A stretch of DNA of 64,000 bases from Streptomyces albiflavescens (GCF_014645835.1 NZ_BMMM01000002.1:934939-998938), one strand, 5' to 3'. Positions 16,787 to 24,853 are shown, numbered from the stretch's first letter. The notes: a model not told the origin generated them from the sequence alone. Numbers and translations are program-made.

Positions 16787-16964
16787 ACAGTCGAGCACCG
16801 CGCTCGCGGCGACCACGGTGCGCCTTGCAGCAGGTTGAAAAAGGCTCAATGACTCTGGATGACCGATCCATTCTTAGCTACGGATCAGAAGGCTTCTGAC
16901 ATCCACGGCTGACTGTGAGGATGGTGATGGCACCGTCCAAGGGGTCTGACCCTCCGACTGACCG

Positions 16965-17041
16965 CGAAACCGTCCGCGCCCACCAGTCTCAGGACACGAG
17001 AAAGGCCCAGGTCCGCGGGTGGGAGCCCGAGGACCTGGGCC
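16965..17041 (+). repeat. Second tRNA-Val tail with terminator (attachment remnant)
   Basis: Bases 16965-17000 are identical to 9836-9871, i.e. the last 21 bases of tRNA-Val plus 15 bases beyond. A related terminator hairpin follows (GGCCCAGGTCC at 17004-17014 with GGACCTGGGCC at 17031-17041). This copies the left junction, not the right one. Confidence 0.8.
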
Positions 17042-17076
17042 TTGATCTTTCTCGGTCGTTCGGACCCGTCGAAGTA

Positions 17077-17208
17077 CCCAAGAGTGCGGCCGGTGTCCGC
17101 ACCGTGGCCTTCCCGGCCTCGCTCGTTCCGGAACTGGCTCACCACCTGGCCGAGTACGCGAGTGCCGGCCGAACCGGGCTCGTCTTCGTCGGCGCCGGCA
17201 GGGGACGG
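17077..17208 (+). pseudogene. Integrase fragment, inverted relative to the parent gene
   Basis: Frame PKSAAGVRTVAFPASLVPEL.. to TGLVFVGAG matches residues in the middle of the integrase at 9949-10530, but with several changes (e.g. EYASAGR for EHAEAGR). It comes from a related, not identical, element. It runs on the plus strand, away from the tRNA tail, opposite to the arrangement at the left junction. Confidence 0.8.
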
Positions 17209-17233
17209 CCGTGTTCATGAGGGCCCGGAGGAG

Positions 17234-17326
17234 GAGAGAGAACGGCCGCTCGGTGTGGGTGACCGTCCCCGCGCCCTTCACCCGGCACGGATTGCGCTCG
17301 ATCAGCCCGTCATCGAGCACCAGCGT
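17234..17326 (-). pseudogene. Integrase fragment, region before the catalytic domain
   Basis: Minus-strand frame TLVLDDGLIERNPCRVKGAG, then TVTHTERPF, fits the end of the core-binding domain of Streptomyces tyrosine integrases (usual pattern: NTAV..GLI..NPCRI.GA..ERP). With 17077-17208 on the other strand it shows that an integrase gene was cut and partly inverted. Confidence 0.7.
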
Positions 17327-17421
17327 CTGTCGGCCGGCCTGCAAGAGTGCTCAGACGACCGTCTTGAGCATGTGGCTGAAGCCATCCTCGACAGCGAGCC
17401 GCTTCCCACCTGGGAACGCAA

Positions 17422-18249
17422 TTAACTCCAGGGCGTTCTGTGGTGCCGCCGCCACGGACCGTGGCCCGGCGTCACGGTCCGTACCGACGGTGCAGCGCTC
17501 GGGCCGCCGGCGGGCTGGTTCCCCGTGCCCGGGGCCACAGTCGGTGCCGACGGTGCAGCGCTCGGGCCGCCAGCGGGTTGGTTCCCCGTGCCCGGGGCCT
17601 GCGCAAGTCCGGTGGCCCACAGCTGGTCGACACGCGCGCGCTCGGTGGCGTTCGGGTAGCGGTTGGTGCAGGACGGGCCGGCGCCGCCGCCCGACATCAG
17701 CTCACTGCACGGCCCGCTGTAGTCGTCCTGCAGGCCCAGCACGTGTCCAGTCTCGTGGGTGACGACGCGGACCGAGTCGTACTGCCGGCTCTGGGTGTAG
17801 TCGAGGAAGATCTGGCCGCTTCCGTGGCCGTTGGTGGAGGCGTGGGACCCCTGCGGGTCGTTGCCCTCGTAGTAGGAGAAGTCGGCACCGCTCGACGCCT
17901 CTTGGAGCTTGACGTTGGACTCGGAGCTGTTCCAGATCGAGGCCGCGCTCGATATCTGCGAACGGAAGCTCGGTGCCCGGGAGGCGTCGTAGTAGAGGGT
18001 CACCGCCTGCGCGTTGGGCTGGGCGGCGCGCTTCTGGGCGACCGACTTGAGCACGGCCTCGAAGAACGCCTTGTTGTTCGCGGCCTCCTCAGCCGACCCG
18101 TTGTACCGCGCCACGGAGGTACCGGCGGAAGCGGACGGGGTGGGGGCCGTCAGGGCGCTCGCCGGCACCGCTGCGCCCAGCGCACTGGTGGCCAGACCCA
18201 GGCCGAGAGCGAGGGCGAGGGGTCTCGGGGACGTTCGGGACAACTTCAT
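17422..18249 (-). CDS. snpA: Snapalysin-type secreted metalloprotease
   Basis: A 275-residue preproprotein. The signal peptide (1-32, [22 protein letters not shown]) is followed by a short propeptide. The M7 zinc site is [19 protein letters not shown] (HETGH at 165-169), with paired Cys nearby (GPCSELMSG and PSCTNRYPN). Snapalysins are small milk-hydrolysing proteases of Streptomyces. The core ends near residue 215. The tail consists of two 21-residue copies of [21 protein letters not shown] sequence, coming from a 63-bp DNA duplication, and a short Arg/His/Trp-rich end; this is longer than usual. The LysR regulator often found divergent from snpA is absent. Confidence 0.88.
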   Translation of the reverse strand: MKLSRTSPRPLALALGLGLATSALGAAVPASALTAPTPSASAGTSVARYNGSAEEAANNKAFFEAVLKSVAQKRAAQPNAQAVTLYYDASRAPSFRSQISSAASIWNSSESNVKLQEASSGADFSYYEGNDPQGSHASTNGHGSGQIFLDYTQSRQYDSVRVVTHETGHVLGLQDDYSGPCSELMSGGGAGPSCTNRYPNATERARVDQLWATGLAQAPGTGNQPAGGPSAAPSAPTVAPGTGNQPAGGPSAAPSVRTVTPGHGPWRRHHRTPWS

Positions 18250-18756
18250 GTGGGGGGCTCCTACTCACTCGGTGACGCCGAGCGCCACAGTGCGCGGTCG
18301 ACTCGGCGTGAACACCGGTTCCGAACTGCAGCGATGTCCTGTGGGTCGCCATTCTTAGAACGCCTCAACAGGGCGCGCAATGGGTCCCGCCACTACGTCG
18401 CCTCGTAGGTCCCAGGACCTCGCCAGGGCAGTGCGCGGGCCTCCGGTCCGCACATGGCGACAGGAGGGAAAGCTGTCGCGGCGTCAGAACCCTTACGCCG
18501 CAGGGCAGCAGGCGTGCGGGCCGGCCGGTCGGAATTCCGGGACGCGCGGAGGGATCCGCATCCGGGCCAAGACGGACAAATCCCTAGATGTCTGCCACGT
18601 CGCGTCTACTAAGCGCGCCGGTTGCTTGGCGGCGCGCTGTGACCGACGTCATAGAACATGAGATTCCGCTTATTTCGCGCTCCACCGGCCCCGGGTCGCC
18701 CCCAGGGAGTCACCCTCGGCGCTGGGCGGCATCCCTCACCGCTGAGCCGCCGCCGC
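18250..18756. other. Gap upstream of snapalysin
   Basis: About 500 bases without a supported gene. The first 100 must contain the snapalysin promoter. Several overlapping short frames exist, but none has a good ribosome site or codon pattern. Confidence 0.4.
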
Positions 18757-18921
18757 TCAGTCCTGATCAGGATGGAAGCCGGGCCCGCCGTGCAGCCCGG
18801 CGAGCGGCGTGGGGGAGAGGTCGGTCGGTTCCTCGCCCGCCTCCAGCAGCGTGTCCGCCGCATCCGGACAACCCCTGCTGATCACCCTCGTCCAGGCCGA
18901 GGCTGCCCTGGCCCAGCTCAT
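18757..18921 (-). CDS. Possible small protein (54 residues)
   Basis: An ATG at 18921 preceded by GCGGGGG opens a 54-codon frame: MSWARAASAWTRVISRGC, then PDAADTLLEAGEEPTDLSP, ending GPGFHPDQD. The composition looks protein-like, more so than the other frames. No family is recognised. Confidence 0.3.
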   Translation of the reverse strand: MSWARAASAWTRVISRGCPDAADTLLEAGEEPTDLSPTPLAGLHGGPGFHPDQD

Positions 18922-19125
18922 CCCCCGCAGACCCCACCGCGTCAGGCCCCGTGCCAGACAGGCACCCAGTCACCGCGCCCATACTCTCGCGATCAATACG
19001 CCCCAATATGGCCATAATTGCGAAGTTGCCGCCACGCTAGTAAACGACTTCAGAGGTGGCGAGCCACCTCTCTCCGAGGTCCATCTCATGGCTTCCGTTC
19101 GGCTGCATGGTTCGGTTCCCCCTTC

Positions 19126-19566
19126 TCAGCGCAGTTGCTCGGCCAGTCCGACGATGATGCCCTCCGGGCCGCGGAGGTAGCAGAGCAGATAGCTGTCCTC
19201 GAACCGGGCGATCTCGCCGACGAGTTCGGCGCCGTGAGGGCGCAGGCGGGCAACGGTGTCCTCGATGTCGTCGACAGCGAACATGATGCGGTGCGTGCCC
19301 AGAATGTTGTGCGGCCGGTTGCGCGGCCCGGCGCTGATCACCGCGGGGCTGCGGTACTTCGCCAGCTCGAGCCGGCTGTGACCGTCTGGGGTCCGGACCA
19401 TCGCGATGTCACAGCGGACGCCGTCGAGTCCGGTGCACTGGTCCGCGAAGAGGCCCTCGACCTCCGCCCTGCCCTCCAGCTTCATACCGAGTTCCACGAA
19501 GAACGCGATGGCGGCATCCATGTCCTCGACGACGATGCCGACGTTGTCCATCCGCTGAATCGCCAT
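19126..19566 (-). CDS. VOC (glyoxalase-fold) family protein
   Basis: A 146-residue protein with AAGGAG before the ATG at 19566. It has two betaalphabetabetabeta modules: MDNVGIVVEDMDAAIAFFVELGMKLEG, and HRIMFAVDDIEDTVARLRPHGAELVG followed by the ending YLRGPEGIIVGLAEQL. The metal-site pattern is partly kept (Glu in RLELAKY and Glu in GPEGIIV; the first strand has Asn where His is common). It could be a dioxygenase-like or resistance-type VOC protein; the substrate is unknown. Confidence 0.85.
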   Translation of the reverse strand: MAIQRMDNVGIVVEDMDAAIAFFVELGMKLEGRAEVEGLFADQCTGLDGVRCDIAMVRTPDGHSRLELAKYRSPAVISAGPRNRPHNILGTHRIMFAVDDIEDTVARLRPHGAELVGEIARFEDSYLLCYLRGPEGIIVGLAEQLR

Positions 19567-19685
19567 GCTGGTTTCTCCTTCTTCCTCGTGCGGCCGGTGG
19601 TGGCCGCTGATGTCCCTGGGGCGGAGCCGGTGGCACGTTCTCGACATCCGCAGACCGCTGAACTCCGAAAAATCTGGATCGCGCC

Positions 19686-19883
19686 TCAGGTGAGATTCAT
19701 CCGCATGTAGCAACCCACCGCCAGCACGATGAGAATGGCTCCCACGAAGGCCCACACCGTGGTTGCTGCGCTGTGCGAGGTATGGATCAGAGCAAGCATG
19801 CTCAGCCAGATACCCGGCAGGAGCGGCCGTAGCCAGTGGACGTTGGCGCCCCCTGTCGAATACGTGTCGTCGAAGGCGCCGAT
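19686..19883 (-). pseudogene. C-terminal fragment of a membrane protein
   Basis: An open frame without a start codon. It reads GAFDDTYSTGGANVHWLRPLL, then two hydrophobic segments, PGIWLSMLALIHTSHSA and TTVWAFVGAILIVLAVGCYMRM, and stops at 19688. The residue pattern looks like real protein, and an in-frame TAG closes it upstream. It is probably the relic of a lost membrane-protein gene. Confidence 0.4.
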
Positions 19884-19958
19884 CTATCGCGCTCGGCGTC
19901 CGTGGAGCTCCAGGCCATGAGGGGGCCGCTTCGCCTCCATCGGATCGCCGAATACTGC

Positions 19959-20540
19959 CTAGCGCTGACTGTTGCGGAACCCGATGGCCAGGGCACCCCA
20001 CCAGCAGACCTGAGACAGCAGGGCCGTCGCGGCCCCCCGGGCAAGGGAGCGCGGCGCAAGCGCAGGAGTTCCCCGCTGCGTGATGCGTCTGTTCAGGAGC
20101 CCGGCCTGCAAGCCGTTGAGGGTGAGCACGAGCACCAGTCCCAGCTTGATGCGGGTGAGGGCGGAGTCGAGGTTCGGCTGGAGCAGTACGCCGCTGGCCA
20201 CGAGTCCGGCAAGGCCGGTCCAGATCGGGACATTGAGGCGGGCCGTGCTGTTCAGGGCATTGCGCAGGGTGATCCGGCCCGTCAGGCACAGGAGGGCGTA
20301 GTAGTCGGCCACCAGGACAGCTCCGAAGCCGAGAACGAGCGAGGCGAGGTGGGCGAAAAGCGCCACGGTGTGGAGGGCGGCGTCCACGCGCAGGTGCAGG
20401 GATATCCAAGTGCAGGCTGAGAGGCTCAGGCAGACGGCGAATGCGGCGGCCCCGACTGTCCACCACGCGTCGTACAGTCCCAGTCGCTGAGTCGGCCCTG
20501 CCTGAGGGGATGCGGACGGCTCGGGGGGCAGCGCGGACAC
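19959..20540 (-). CDS. Membrane protein under a predicted iron box
   Basis: A 193-residue protein, GTG start at 20540 with AGGAG six bases upstream. Four or five hydrophobic segments are seen: WWTVGAAAFAVCLSLSACTW, HTVALFAHLASLVLGFGAVLVA, VPIWTGLAGLVASGVLL, LGLVLVLTLNGLQAGLL and AATALLSQVCWWGALAIGF. A lone His pair (HTVALFAH) could bind heme or metal. I recognise no family. The 19-bp iron box at 20571-20589 lies ~30 bases upstream, so expression should rise when iron is low. A role in iron, heme or siderophore handling is plausible but not shown. Confidence 0.7.
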   Translation of the reverse strand: MSALPPEPSASPQAGPTQRLGLYDAWWTVGAAAFAVCLSLSACTWISLHLRVDAALHTVALFAHLASLVLGFGAVLVADYYALLCLTGRITLRNALNSTARLNVPIWTGLAGLVASGVLLQPNLDSALTRIKLGLVLVLTLNGLQAGLLNRRITQRGTPALAPRSLARGAATALLSQVCWWGALAIGFRNSQR

Positions 20541-20570
20541 AGACGACTCCTAGGACATGCACAGCAAGAT

Positions 20571-20589
20571 TTAGGTAAGGCTCACCTAA
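20571..20589 (-). promoter_or_regulatory. DtxR/DmdR1-type iron box
   Basis: TTAGGTAAGGCTCACCTAA agrees with the known Streptomyces iron-box consensus (TTAGGTTAGGCTCACCTAA) at 18 of 19 positions. It sits 31 bases upstream of the GTG of 19959-20540, where a bound repressor would block transcription. Confidence 0.85.
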
Positions 20590-20780
20590 CAGGTATTTCG
20601 AGTCAAGGCCGGATGTGAACGAGGTTCCCGTCGCGACACAAGCGTGATCGCGACGTGTCACTCCCGCGACCTGCGGCAATTGATGCGCGGGCGGTCGATG
20701 TGTGAGTCCTGCCTGCCCTTGCGTGCAAGCCCAAGGTTGAACGCCCATTCAAGTTGGTCCCGGGCGAAGAAGTCGTAGGT

Positions 20781-21269
20781 TCAAAGCCCGAGCGTTGTGT
20801 GCGGAGGTTCCGTCACGACGATCGCCGGGCCTCGGCGCTCAGCGCCTTCCCTGCCCTCTGTTTCCTCTGTTTCCTTACGCATCGGGGGCTTGTGGGAATC
20901 CTTGCCCGCCACGTCCGTGATGGCGTCGAAGTATCGCCATCCATCCACTTCGATCACCTGCTCGGAGGGGCGGAGATCCAGGATCGGCATGGCGGCGTCG
21001 AGGAGGCGGCGAACTGTTCCCGGCTCGTGGAGATTGAGGTACGTGCGGTCCGGGAGGCGCACCAAGGCGCCCGATTCGAAGTACGTGTTCGAGACGATCC
21101 GGTCCTGGCTCGGGCGGAAGACCAGAGCCAGCCGACGTCGCGTGCCCTCGGGGCGCAGGGAGAGTGTGAGGCGGCAGTCGTCATAGGCGGGTCTCACCCG
21201 TTGCCGGACCGTCCAGTACCAGGTGGTGTCGCCCACGATGAGACGGCGTAGGCGTCGCTCGTTCCCCAT
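20781..21269 (-). CDS. Hypothetical protein
   Basis: A 162-residue protein from the ATG at 21269 (a TTG at 21290 is possible). It starts MGNERRLRRLIVGDTTWYWTVRQRVRPAYDDCRLTLSLRP, with alternating strands and a C-terminal charged region MRKETEETEGREGAERR. The N-terminal pattern occurs in uncharacterised Streptomyces proteins. Codon use is good. Function unknown; it may share transcription with 21349-21681. Confidence 0.7.
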   Translation of the reverse strand: MGNERRLRRLIVGDTTWYWTVRQRVRPAYDDCRLTLSLRPEGTRRRLALVFRPSQDRIVSNTYFESGALVRLPDRTYLNLHEPGTVRRLLDAAMPILDLRPSEQVIEVDGWRYFDAITDVAGKDSHKPPMRKETEETEGREGAERRGPAIVVTEPPHTTLGL

Positions 21270-21348
21270 GGGGGCACCGTACGAGGCCAACTTGCTGTGG
21301 GCATGGGCTTTTTTGGGGCGGGCCGCGGACGTGCGCGTTCCGAGCAGT

Positions 21349-21681
21349 TCAGGACGGGTTCTCGTGTGTGTGCTTCAGCGTCATGCGTGCGTCGACCGTC
21401 TCCGGCGATGCGATTTCCGACCAGAAGCGGTGGCAGGTCACGAACACGGCGAGCTCGCGCTCCCGCTGTCGGAGCTTTTCCACCTCGGCCTGTTCGTCGG
21501 CGGTCCAGCCGGGGGAGGCGGGGCGCTCCACCTTGCGCCAGCCGCCCGTGTCGCTGAAGCCGTCCAGGGGCTCTACGGACCAGGGGAGTCGTTTCAGCAG
21601 GGCCAGCAGCTCGGCCCGGACCTGATGCAGCTCCTCCTGACCGGCCAGGAGGTCACTCGGAAAGTCATAGGTCGCAGCCAC
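21349..21681 (-). CDS. Hypothetical protein
   Basis: A 110-residue soluble protein, MAATYDFPSDLLAGQEELHQVRAELLALLKRLPW.., with a helical N-terminal half, two Trp-containing motifs (GGWRKVERP and HRFWSEIAS) and a C-terminal helix ELAVFVTCH. It resembles small conserved Streptomyces proteins without assigned role. It lies 79 bases upstream of 20781-21269 and may be in the same operon. Confidence 0.7.
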   Translation of the reverse strand: MAATYDFPSDLLAGQEELHQVRAELLALLKRLPWSVEPLDGFSDTGGWRKVERPASPGWTADEQAEVEKLRQRERELAVFVTCHRFWSEIASPETVDARMTLKHTHENPS

Positions 21682-21810
21682 GCGGCAATGCTACGCCTGT
21701 TCGATTTTGGGATGCGAGTTCCTTCCGGGACTTCACGCGAACGAGTGGGCCGAGGGGGCGGCCACGCCGGCGAGGGGTTCCGTCCTCTGGTGTCCCGGCA
21801 TAGGCAGCCC

Positions 21811-21838
21811 AGACTGTTCAGCTGAGACTGGACAGTCT
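21811..21838. promoter_or_regulatory. Inverted repeat upstream of MarR gene (candidate operator)
   Basis: AGACTGT (21811-21817) and ACAGTCT (21832-21838) form a perfect 7-bp inverted repeat 26 bases before the MarR-family start; a nested CAGTCTGGACTG-like repeat overlaps its right arm. MarR proteins often repress their own operon from such sites. Confidence 0.5.
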
Positions 21839-21863
21839 GGACTGATGGCTTTACCGTGACGCC

Positions 21864-22343
21864 ATGGACGAGAACCGTGGTGCCAGGGACGAGAACAACG
21901 GGGACGCCGCAGGTGTCTCTGAGTCCGCAGCCCGCGCCGCCCGCGATCTGCGGGTCGCGTTCAACCGGCTGCGCCGGCGGATCAGGGAAGTCTCCGAGGC
22001 GGAGGACCTCACGCCCTCCCAGCTGTCCGCGCTGACACTGCTCAGCAAGAGCGGGGCCGCCACGACCAGTGGGCTGGCCGCGACCGAGGGGGTCCGGCCG
22101 CAGTCCATGGCCGCCACGCTCGCCGCGCTCGACCAGCACGGCCTGATCGCCCGCAGCCCGGACCCGGGGGACGGCCGACGGCAACTCGTCACGCTGACCG
22201 AAGCCGGCCGCGAGCGGGTCGAGGGCACCCGGCAGGCCCGCCAGGAGTGGCTGGCCCAGGCCCTGCACGACCGCTGCACGGAGGCCGAGCGGCAGACCGT
22301 CATCGAGGCGATGGCCGTACTGGAGCGGCTCACCCGGCCGTGA
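21864..22343 (+). CDS. MarR-family transcriptional regulator
   Basis: A 159-residue winged-helix protein. The DNA-binding core is LTPSQLSALTLLSKSGAATTSGLAATEGVRPQSMAATLAALDQHGLIARSPDPGDGRRQLVTLTEAGRERV split as usual into recognition helix and wing (DPGDGRR). Its stop overlaps the start of the next gene as TGATG, now inside a 38-bp duplication. In related Streptomyces operons MarR, an MFS exporter and an isochorismatase-like gene are adjacent, suggesting control of a drug or small-molecule efflux response. Confidence 0.9.
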   Translation: MDENRGARDENNGDAAGVSESAARAARDLRVAFNRLRRRIREVSEAEDLTPSQLSALTLLSKSGAATTSGLAATEGVRPQSMAATLAALDQHGLIARSPDPGDGRRQLVTLTEAGRERVEGTRQARQEWLAQALHDRCTEAERQTVIEAMAVLERLTRP

Positions 22344-22408
22344 TGCCGAAACCGAAACCCGCCCGGGCCGCCCGGCCGTGATGCCGAAACCGAAACCCGC
22401 CCGGGCCG
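22333..22408. repeat. 38-bp tandem duplication at the MarR/MFS junction
   Basis: Bases 22333-22370 are repeated exactly at 22371-22408. The unit contains the overlapping stop/start TGATG, so the MFS start codon now appears twice in different frames. Confidence 0.9.
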
Positions 22409-22694
22409 CCGGGCCTTCTCGCACACGCGCCGCCAGGCGCTCTACCGGCAGGCCGACCCCGCCCGGATGGGCTCCGCCGCCGGACTGCTGCGTACCTTCA
22501 TGTACCTCGGCGCGATGGTCGACTCCGCCGCCACCGCAGCGGTCTTCCCGCACGGCGCCGACACCGGCGGTCCGCGCGACCTCGCCCTCTTCATGCTCGC
22601 CTTCATGCTCGCCGGAGCCGTCCTGCTTCTGGCGGTCACCCTCCTCGACCGTTCCCTTCCCCACCTCGTATCCCGACCCCCCGGAAAGGCCTGA
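22343..22694 (+). pseudogene. MFS transporter, almost entirely deleted
   Basis: From the ATG at 22343 only the first ~12 codons remain before an in-frame stop in the duplicated unit. From ~22440 another frame carries a typical MFS C terminus, QALYRQADPARMGSAAGLLRTFMYLGAMV, then LALFMLAFMLAGAVLLLAVTLLDRSLPHL, ending at 22694. About 350 internal residues are missing. The deletion and the 38-bp duplication together disable the gene. Confidence 0.85.
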
Positions 22695-22696
22695 CC

Positions 22697-23284
22697 ATGG
22701 CTCTCAGCGCGCTCGACCCCCGTACCGCCCTCGTCGTCATCGACCTCCAGAACGGCATCGTCGGGAACCCGCACCTCGCCCCGTACCCCGCCGCCGAGGT
22801 CGTGGCCCGCGCGGGCCGACTCGCCGACGCCTTCCGCGAGCACGGCCTCCCGGTCGTCCTCGTACGGGTCACCGCGGCCGCCGACGGATCGGACGCCGCG
22901 CCCGGCCGCATCGACGGCGGCAGCCGCTCCCGCAGCTTTCCGGAGGGCTGGGACGTCATCGTCGACGAACTCGCCGGGCACCCCGAGGACATCACCGTCA
23001 CCAAGCGGAACTGGGGCGCCTTCTACGGCACCGACCTCGACCTGCAGCTGCGCCGCCGGGGGATCACCCAGATCGTGCTGGCCGGCATCGCGACCAGCAT
23101 CGGCGTCGAGTCCAGTGCCCGCGCTGCTCACGAGCACGGCTACCACGTCACCCTGGCCACCGACGCCATGTCCGACCTCGACGAGATGACGCACCGCAAC
23201 AGCGTCGAGCGGATCTTCCCCCGGCTCGGCGAGACCGGGACCACCGCGGAGATCGTCGAGTTGCTGGCCAAGACCCGCATCTGA
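22697..23284 (+). CDS. Isochorismatase-like hydrolase with catalytic Cys replaced
   Basis: A 195-residue alpha/beta hydrolase of the isochorismatase/cysteine-hydrolase family: TALVVIDLQNGIVG (Asp16), ITVTKRNWGAFYGTDL (Lys103) and LAGIATSIGVESSARAAHEHGY. At the usual nucleophile position (pattern GxxTxxCVxxTA) there is Gly136 instead of Cys. The enzyme either uses a different mechanism, as true isochorismatases do, or is inactive. It begins three bases after the MFS relic and belonged to the MarR-MFS operon. The Tn3 transposon inserts 22 bases after its stop. Confidence 0.88.
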   Translation: MALSALDPRTALVVIDLQNGIVGNPHLAPYPAAEVVARAGRLADAFREHGLPVVLVRVTAAADGSDAAPGRIDGGSRSRSFPEGWDVIVDELAGHPEDITVTKRNWGAFYGTDLDLQLRRRGITQIVLAGIATSIGVESSARAAHEHGYHVTLATDAMSDLDEMTHRNSVERIFPRLGETGTTAEIVELLAKTRI

Positions 23285-23353
23285 GGTGAGGGTCCCGGGC
23301 CGCCCCCGATAGGCCCCGGACTCCTATCTCTGACCCCAGGTGCAAAGTAGCGA

Positions 23354-23594
23354 TCAGGGCTTCGTGACCACGGTCTTCTTGGGCTGGCGGGGGACAGTCT
23401 TGGTCTTGTCGAGGTGTCCGTACACCGTCGATCGGGGCACGCCGAACATGTCGGCGATCTGCTGGACCGTCTTCTCCCGCTCGTCGTAGAGCCGTTGGGC
23501 AAGCGCGGCCTGGTCGACGGTGAGCTTCGGCCGGCGCCCGCCCACCCGGCCGCCCGACACACCCCACCTGCGGGTTCGTGATCACGGGTCCGAG
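23354..23594 (-). pseudogene. Tn3 resolvase, C-terminal HTH only
   Basis: The last ~70 residues of a serine recombinase: GGRRPKLTVDQAALAQRLYDE, then TVQQIADMFGVPRSTVYGHLDK, the helix-turn-helix that ends Tn3/Hin-type resolvases. The catalytic domain is gone. The break coincides with the left end of the IS30-type element at 23595, which therefore probably inserted into the resolvase gene. Confidence 0.8.
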
Positions 23595-24853
23595 TGTCGG
23601 CAGACGATGGCACCCTCAAGTGATCAACGCACCACCCACGGATGATCATGTGATCGTGGAGGCACAGGTGCGACTACGGGTTTTCGCCGGCTCAGCAGGA
23701 TGAGATCTGGAGACGCTGGCGCGAGGGGCAATCGTTCAGCTTGATCGGGCGGGCGCTCGGGGCACCGATGCAGAGCGCCCGTCGGTTCCTGCATCAGAGC
23801 GGCGGCGTCCGCCTCACCCCGCAGCAGCGATCAGAGCGGCATCTGAGCGGCAGCGAGCGCGAAGAGATATCCCGCGGTATCGCCGCCGGGGAATCTGGCC
23901 GACAGTTGGCCAGTCGGCTGGGCCGATCGCCTTCGACCGTCTCCCGCGAGATCGCCCGCAACGGAGGCCGGGACCGCTACCGTGCCGCATCCGCCGATGA
24001 GGCCGCCTACGTGCGCGGGCGCCGGCCCAAGCAGGCCAAGCTCGCCCAACGACCGGCTCTGCGCGCCCTGGTGGAGGCGAAGCTGGCTCTGTGCTGGTCT
24101 CCCGATCAGATCGCAGGGTGGCTGCGACGCCAGTTCCCTGGTGAGACCGCCATGCAGATCTCGCACGAAGCGATCTACCTCTCGCTCTACGACCCTCGTC
24201 GCCGCCAGGCAATCGACCGCAGCCTCACTCAACGCCTGCGGTCAGCCCGGCCCATGCGCCGCCCGAAGATCGCCCGTCGGCCTACCGGGCGGGGCATCAT
24301 CCGCGGCATGGTGTCCATCACCGCCCGCCCCGCCGAGGTTGAGGACCGGAAGGTCCCCGGTCATTGGGAGGGCGACCTCGTGATGGGCACCAGACCCTCG
24401 GCGGTCGCCACGCTCGTCGAGCGCACCAGCCGCTACACGGCCATCGTCGCGCTGCCGGACGGCATCAAGGCCGAGCAGGTCACCCCGCACCTCACCAGGA
24501 GCCTCCTCGGCATCCCGCCCCACCTGCGGCGGACGCTCACCTGGGACCGTGGCCGGGAGATCGCCGAGCACCAGGCCATCACCACAGAGACCAGGATGCC
24601 GATCTACCTTTGCAAGCCGCGGAGCCCGTGGCAACGCGGCACCAACGAGAACACCAACCGGCTGCTTCGGCAGTACCTCCCCAAGGGCGCCGACCTCCGC
24701 AGGTTCAGCCAGGCCGACCTGGACGCCATCGCTCACGAACTCAACCACCGTCCGCGCAAGACCCACGGCTACCGCACTCCGGCAGAGGTCTACGCTGACC
24801 TCCTGAACAGCAGTGATGCGCCGACCGCTTGAGCTCGCCATCGTTTTCCGACA
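23595..24853. mobile_element. IS30-family-type element nested in the Tn3 transposon
   Basis: Imperfect terminal repeats of ~41 bp start TGTCGG..ACGATGGC at 23595 and, reversed, at 24853; roughly three quarters of positions match. They enclose one transposase gene. A clear target duplication was not found, so the exact ends are uncertain by a few bases. Confidence 0.65.
23741..24832 (+). CDS. IS30-family transposase
   Basis: At least 363 residues. The N-terminal IS30 helix-turn-helix is seen at LSGSEREEISRGIAAGESGRQLASRLGRSPSTVSREIARNGG. The DDE core includes VPGHWEGDLVMG (Asp), LTWDRGREIAEH (Asp) and SPWQRGTNENTNRLLRQYLPKG (Glu), ending with LNHRPRKTHGYRTPAEVY. The listed start is a TTG. Protein-like sequence (DYGFSPAQQDEIWRRWREGQ) continues upstream to ~23654 without an ATG or GTG, so the true start is unclear. 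No frameshift is seen. Confidence 0.85.
   Translation: MIGRALGAPMQSARRFLHQSGGVRLTPQQRSERHLSGSEREEISRGIAAGESGRQLASRLGRSPSTVSREIARNGGRDRYRAASADEAAYVRGRRPKQAKLAQRPALRALVEAKLALCWSPDQIAGWLRRQFPGETAMQISHEAIYLSLYDPRRRQAIDRSLTQRLRSARPMRRPKIARRPTGRGIIRGMVSITARPAEVEDRKVPGHWEGDLVMGTRPSAVATLVERTSRYTAIVALPDGIKAEQVTPHLTRSLLGIPPHLRRTLTWDRGREIAEHQAITTETRMPIYLCKPRSPWQRGTNENTNRLLRQYLPKGADLRRFSQADLDAIAHELNHRPRKTHGYRTPAEVYADLLNSSDAPTA

Larger units (their letters stand above)
15587..16847. mobile_element. IS5-family-type element with passenger DUF2283 gene
   Basis: Imperfect 17-bp terminal repeats lie at 15587-15603 (GAGGCTTTTCCAACCTG) and 16831-16847 (reverse GAGCCTTTTTCAACCTG), 15 of 17 identical. They are flanked on both sides by AAT, a 3-bp target duplication. 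The 1261-bp element contains a full transposase and the DUF2283 gene. The left end also has an inner inverted repeat (GTGAAGCTCC at 15648 with GGAGCTTCAC near 15700) between the end and the transposase start. Confidence 0.8.
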
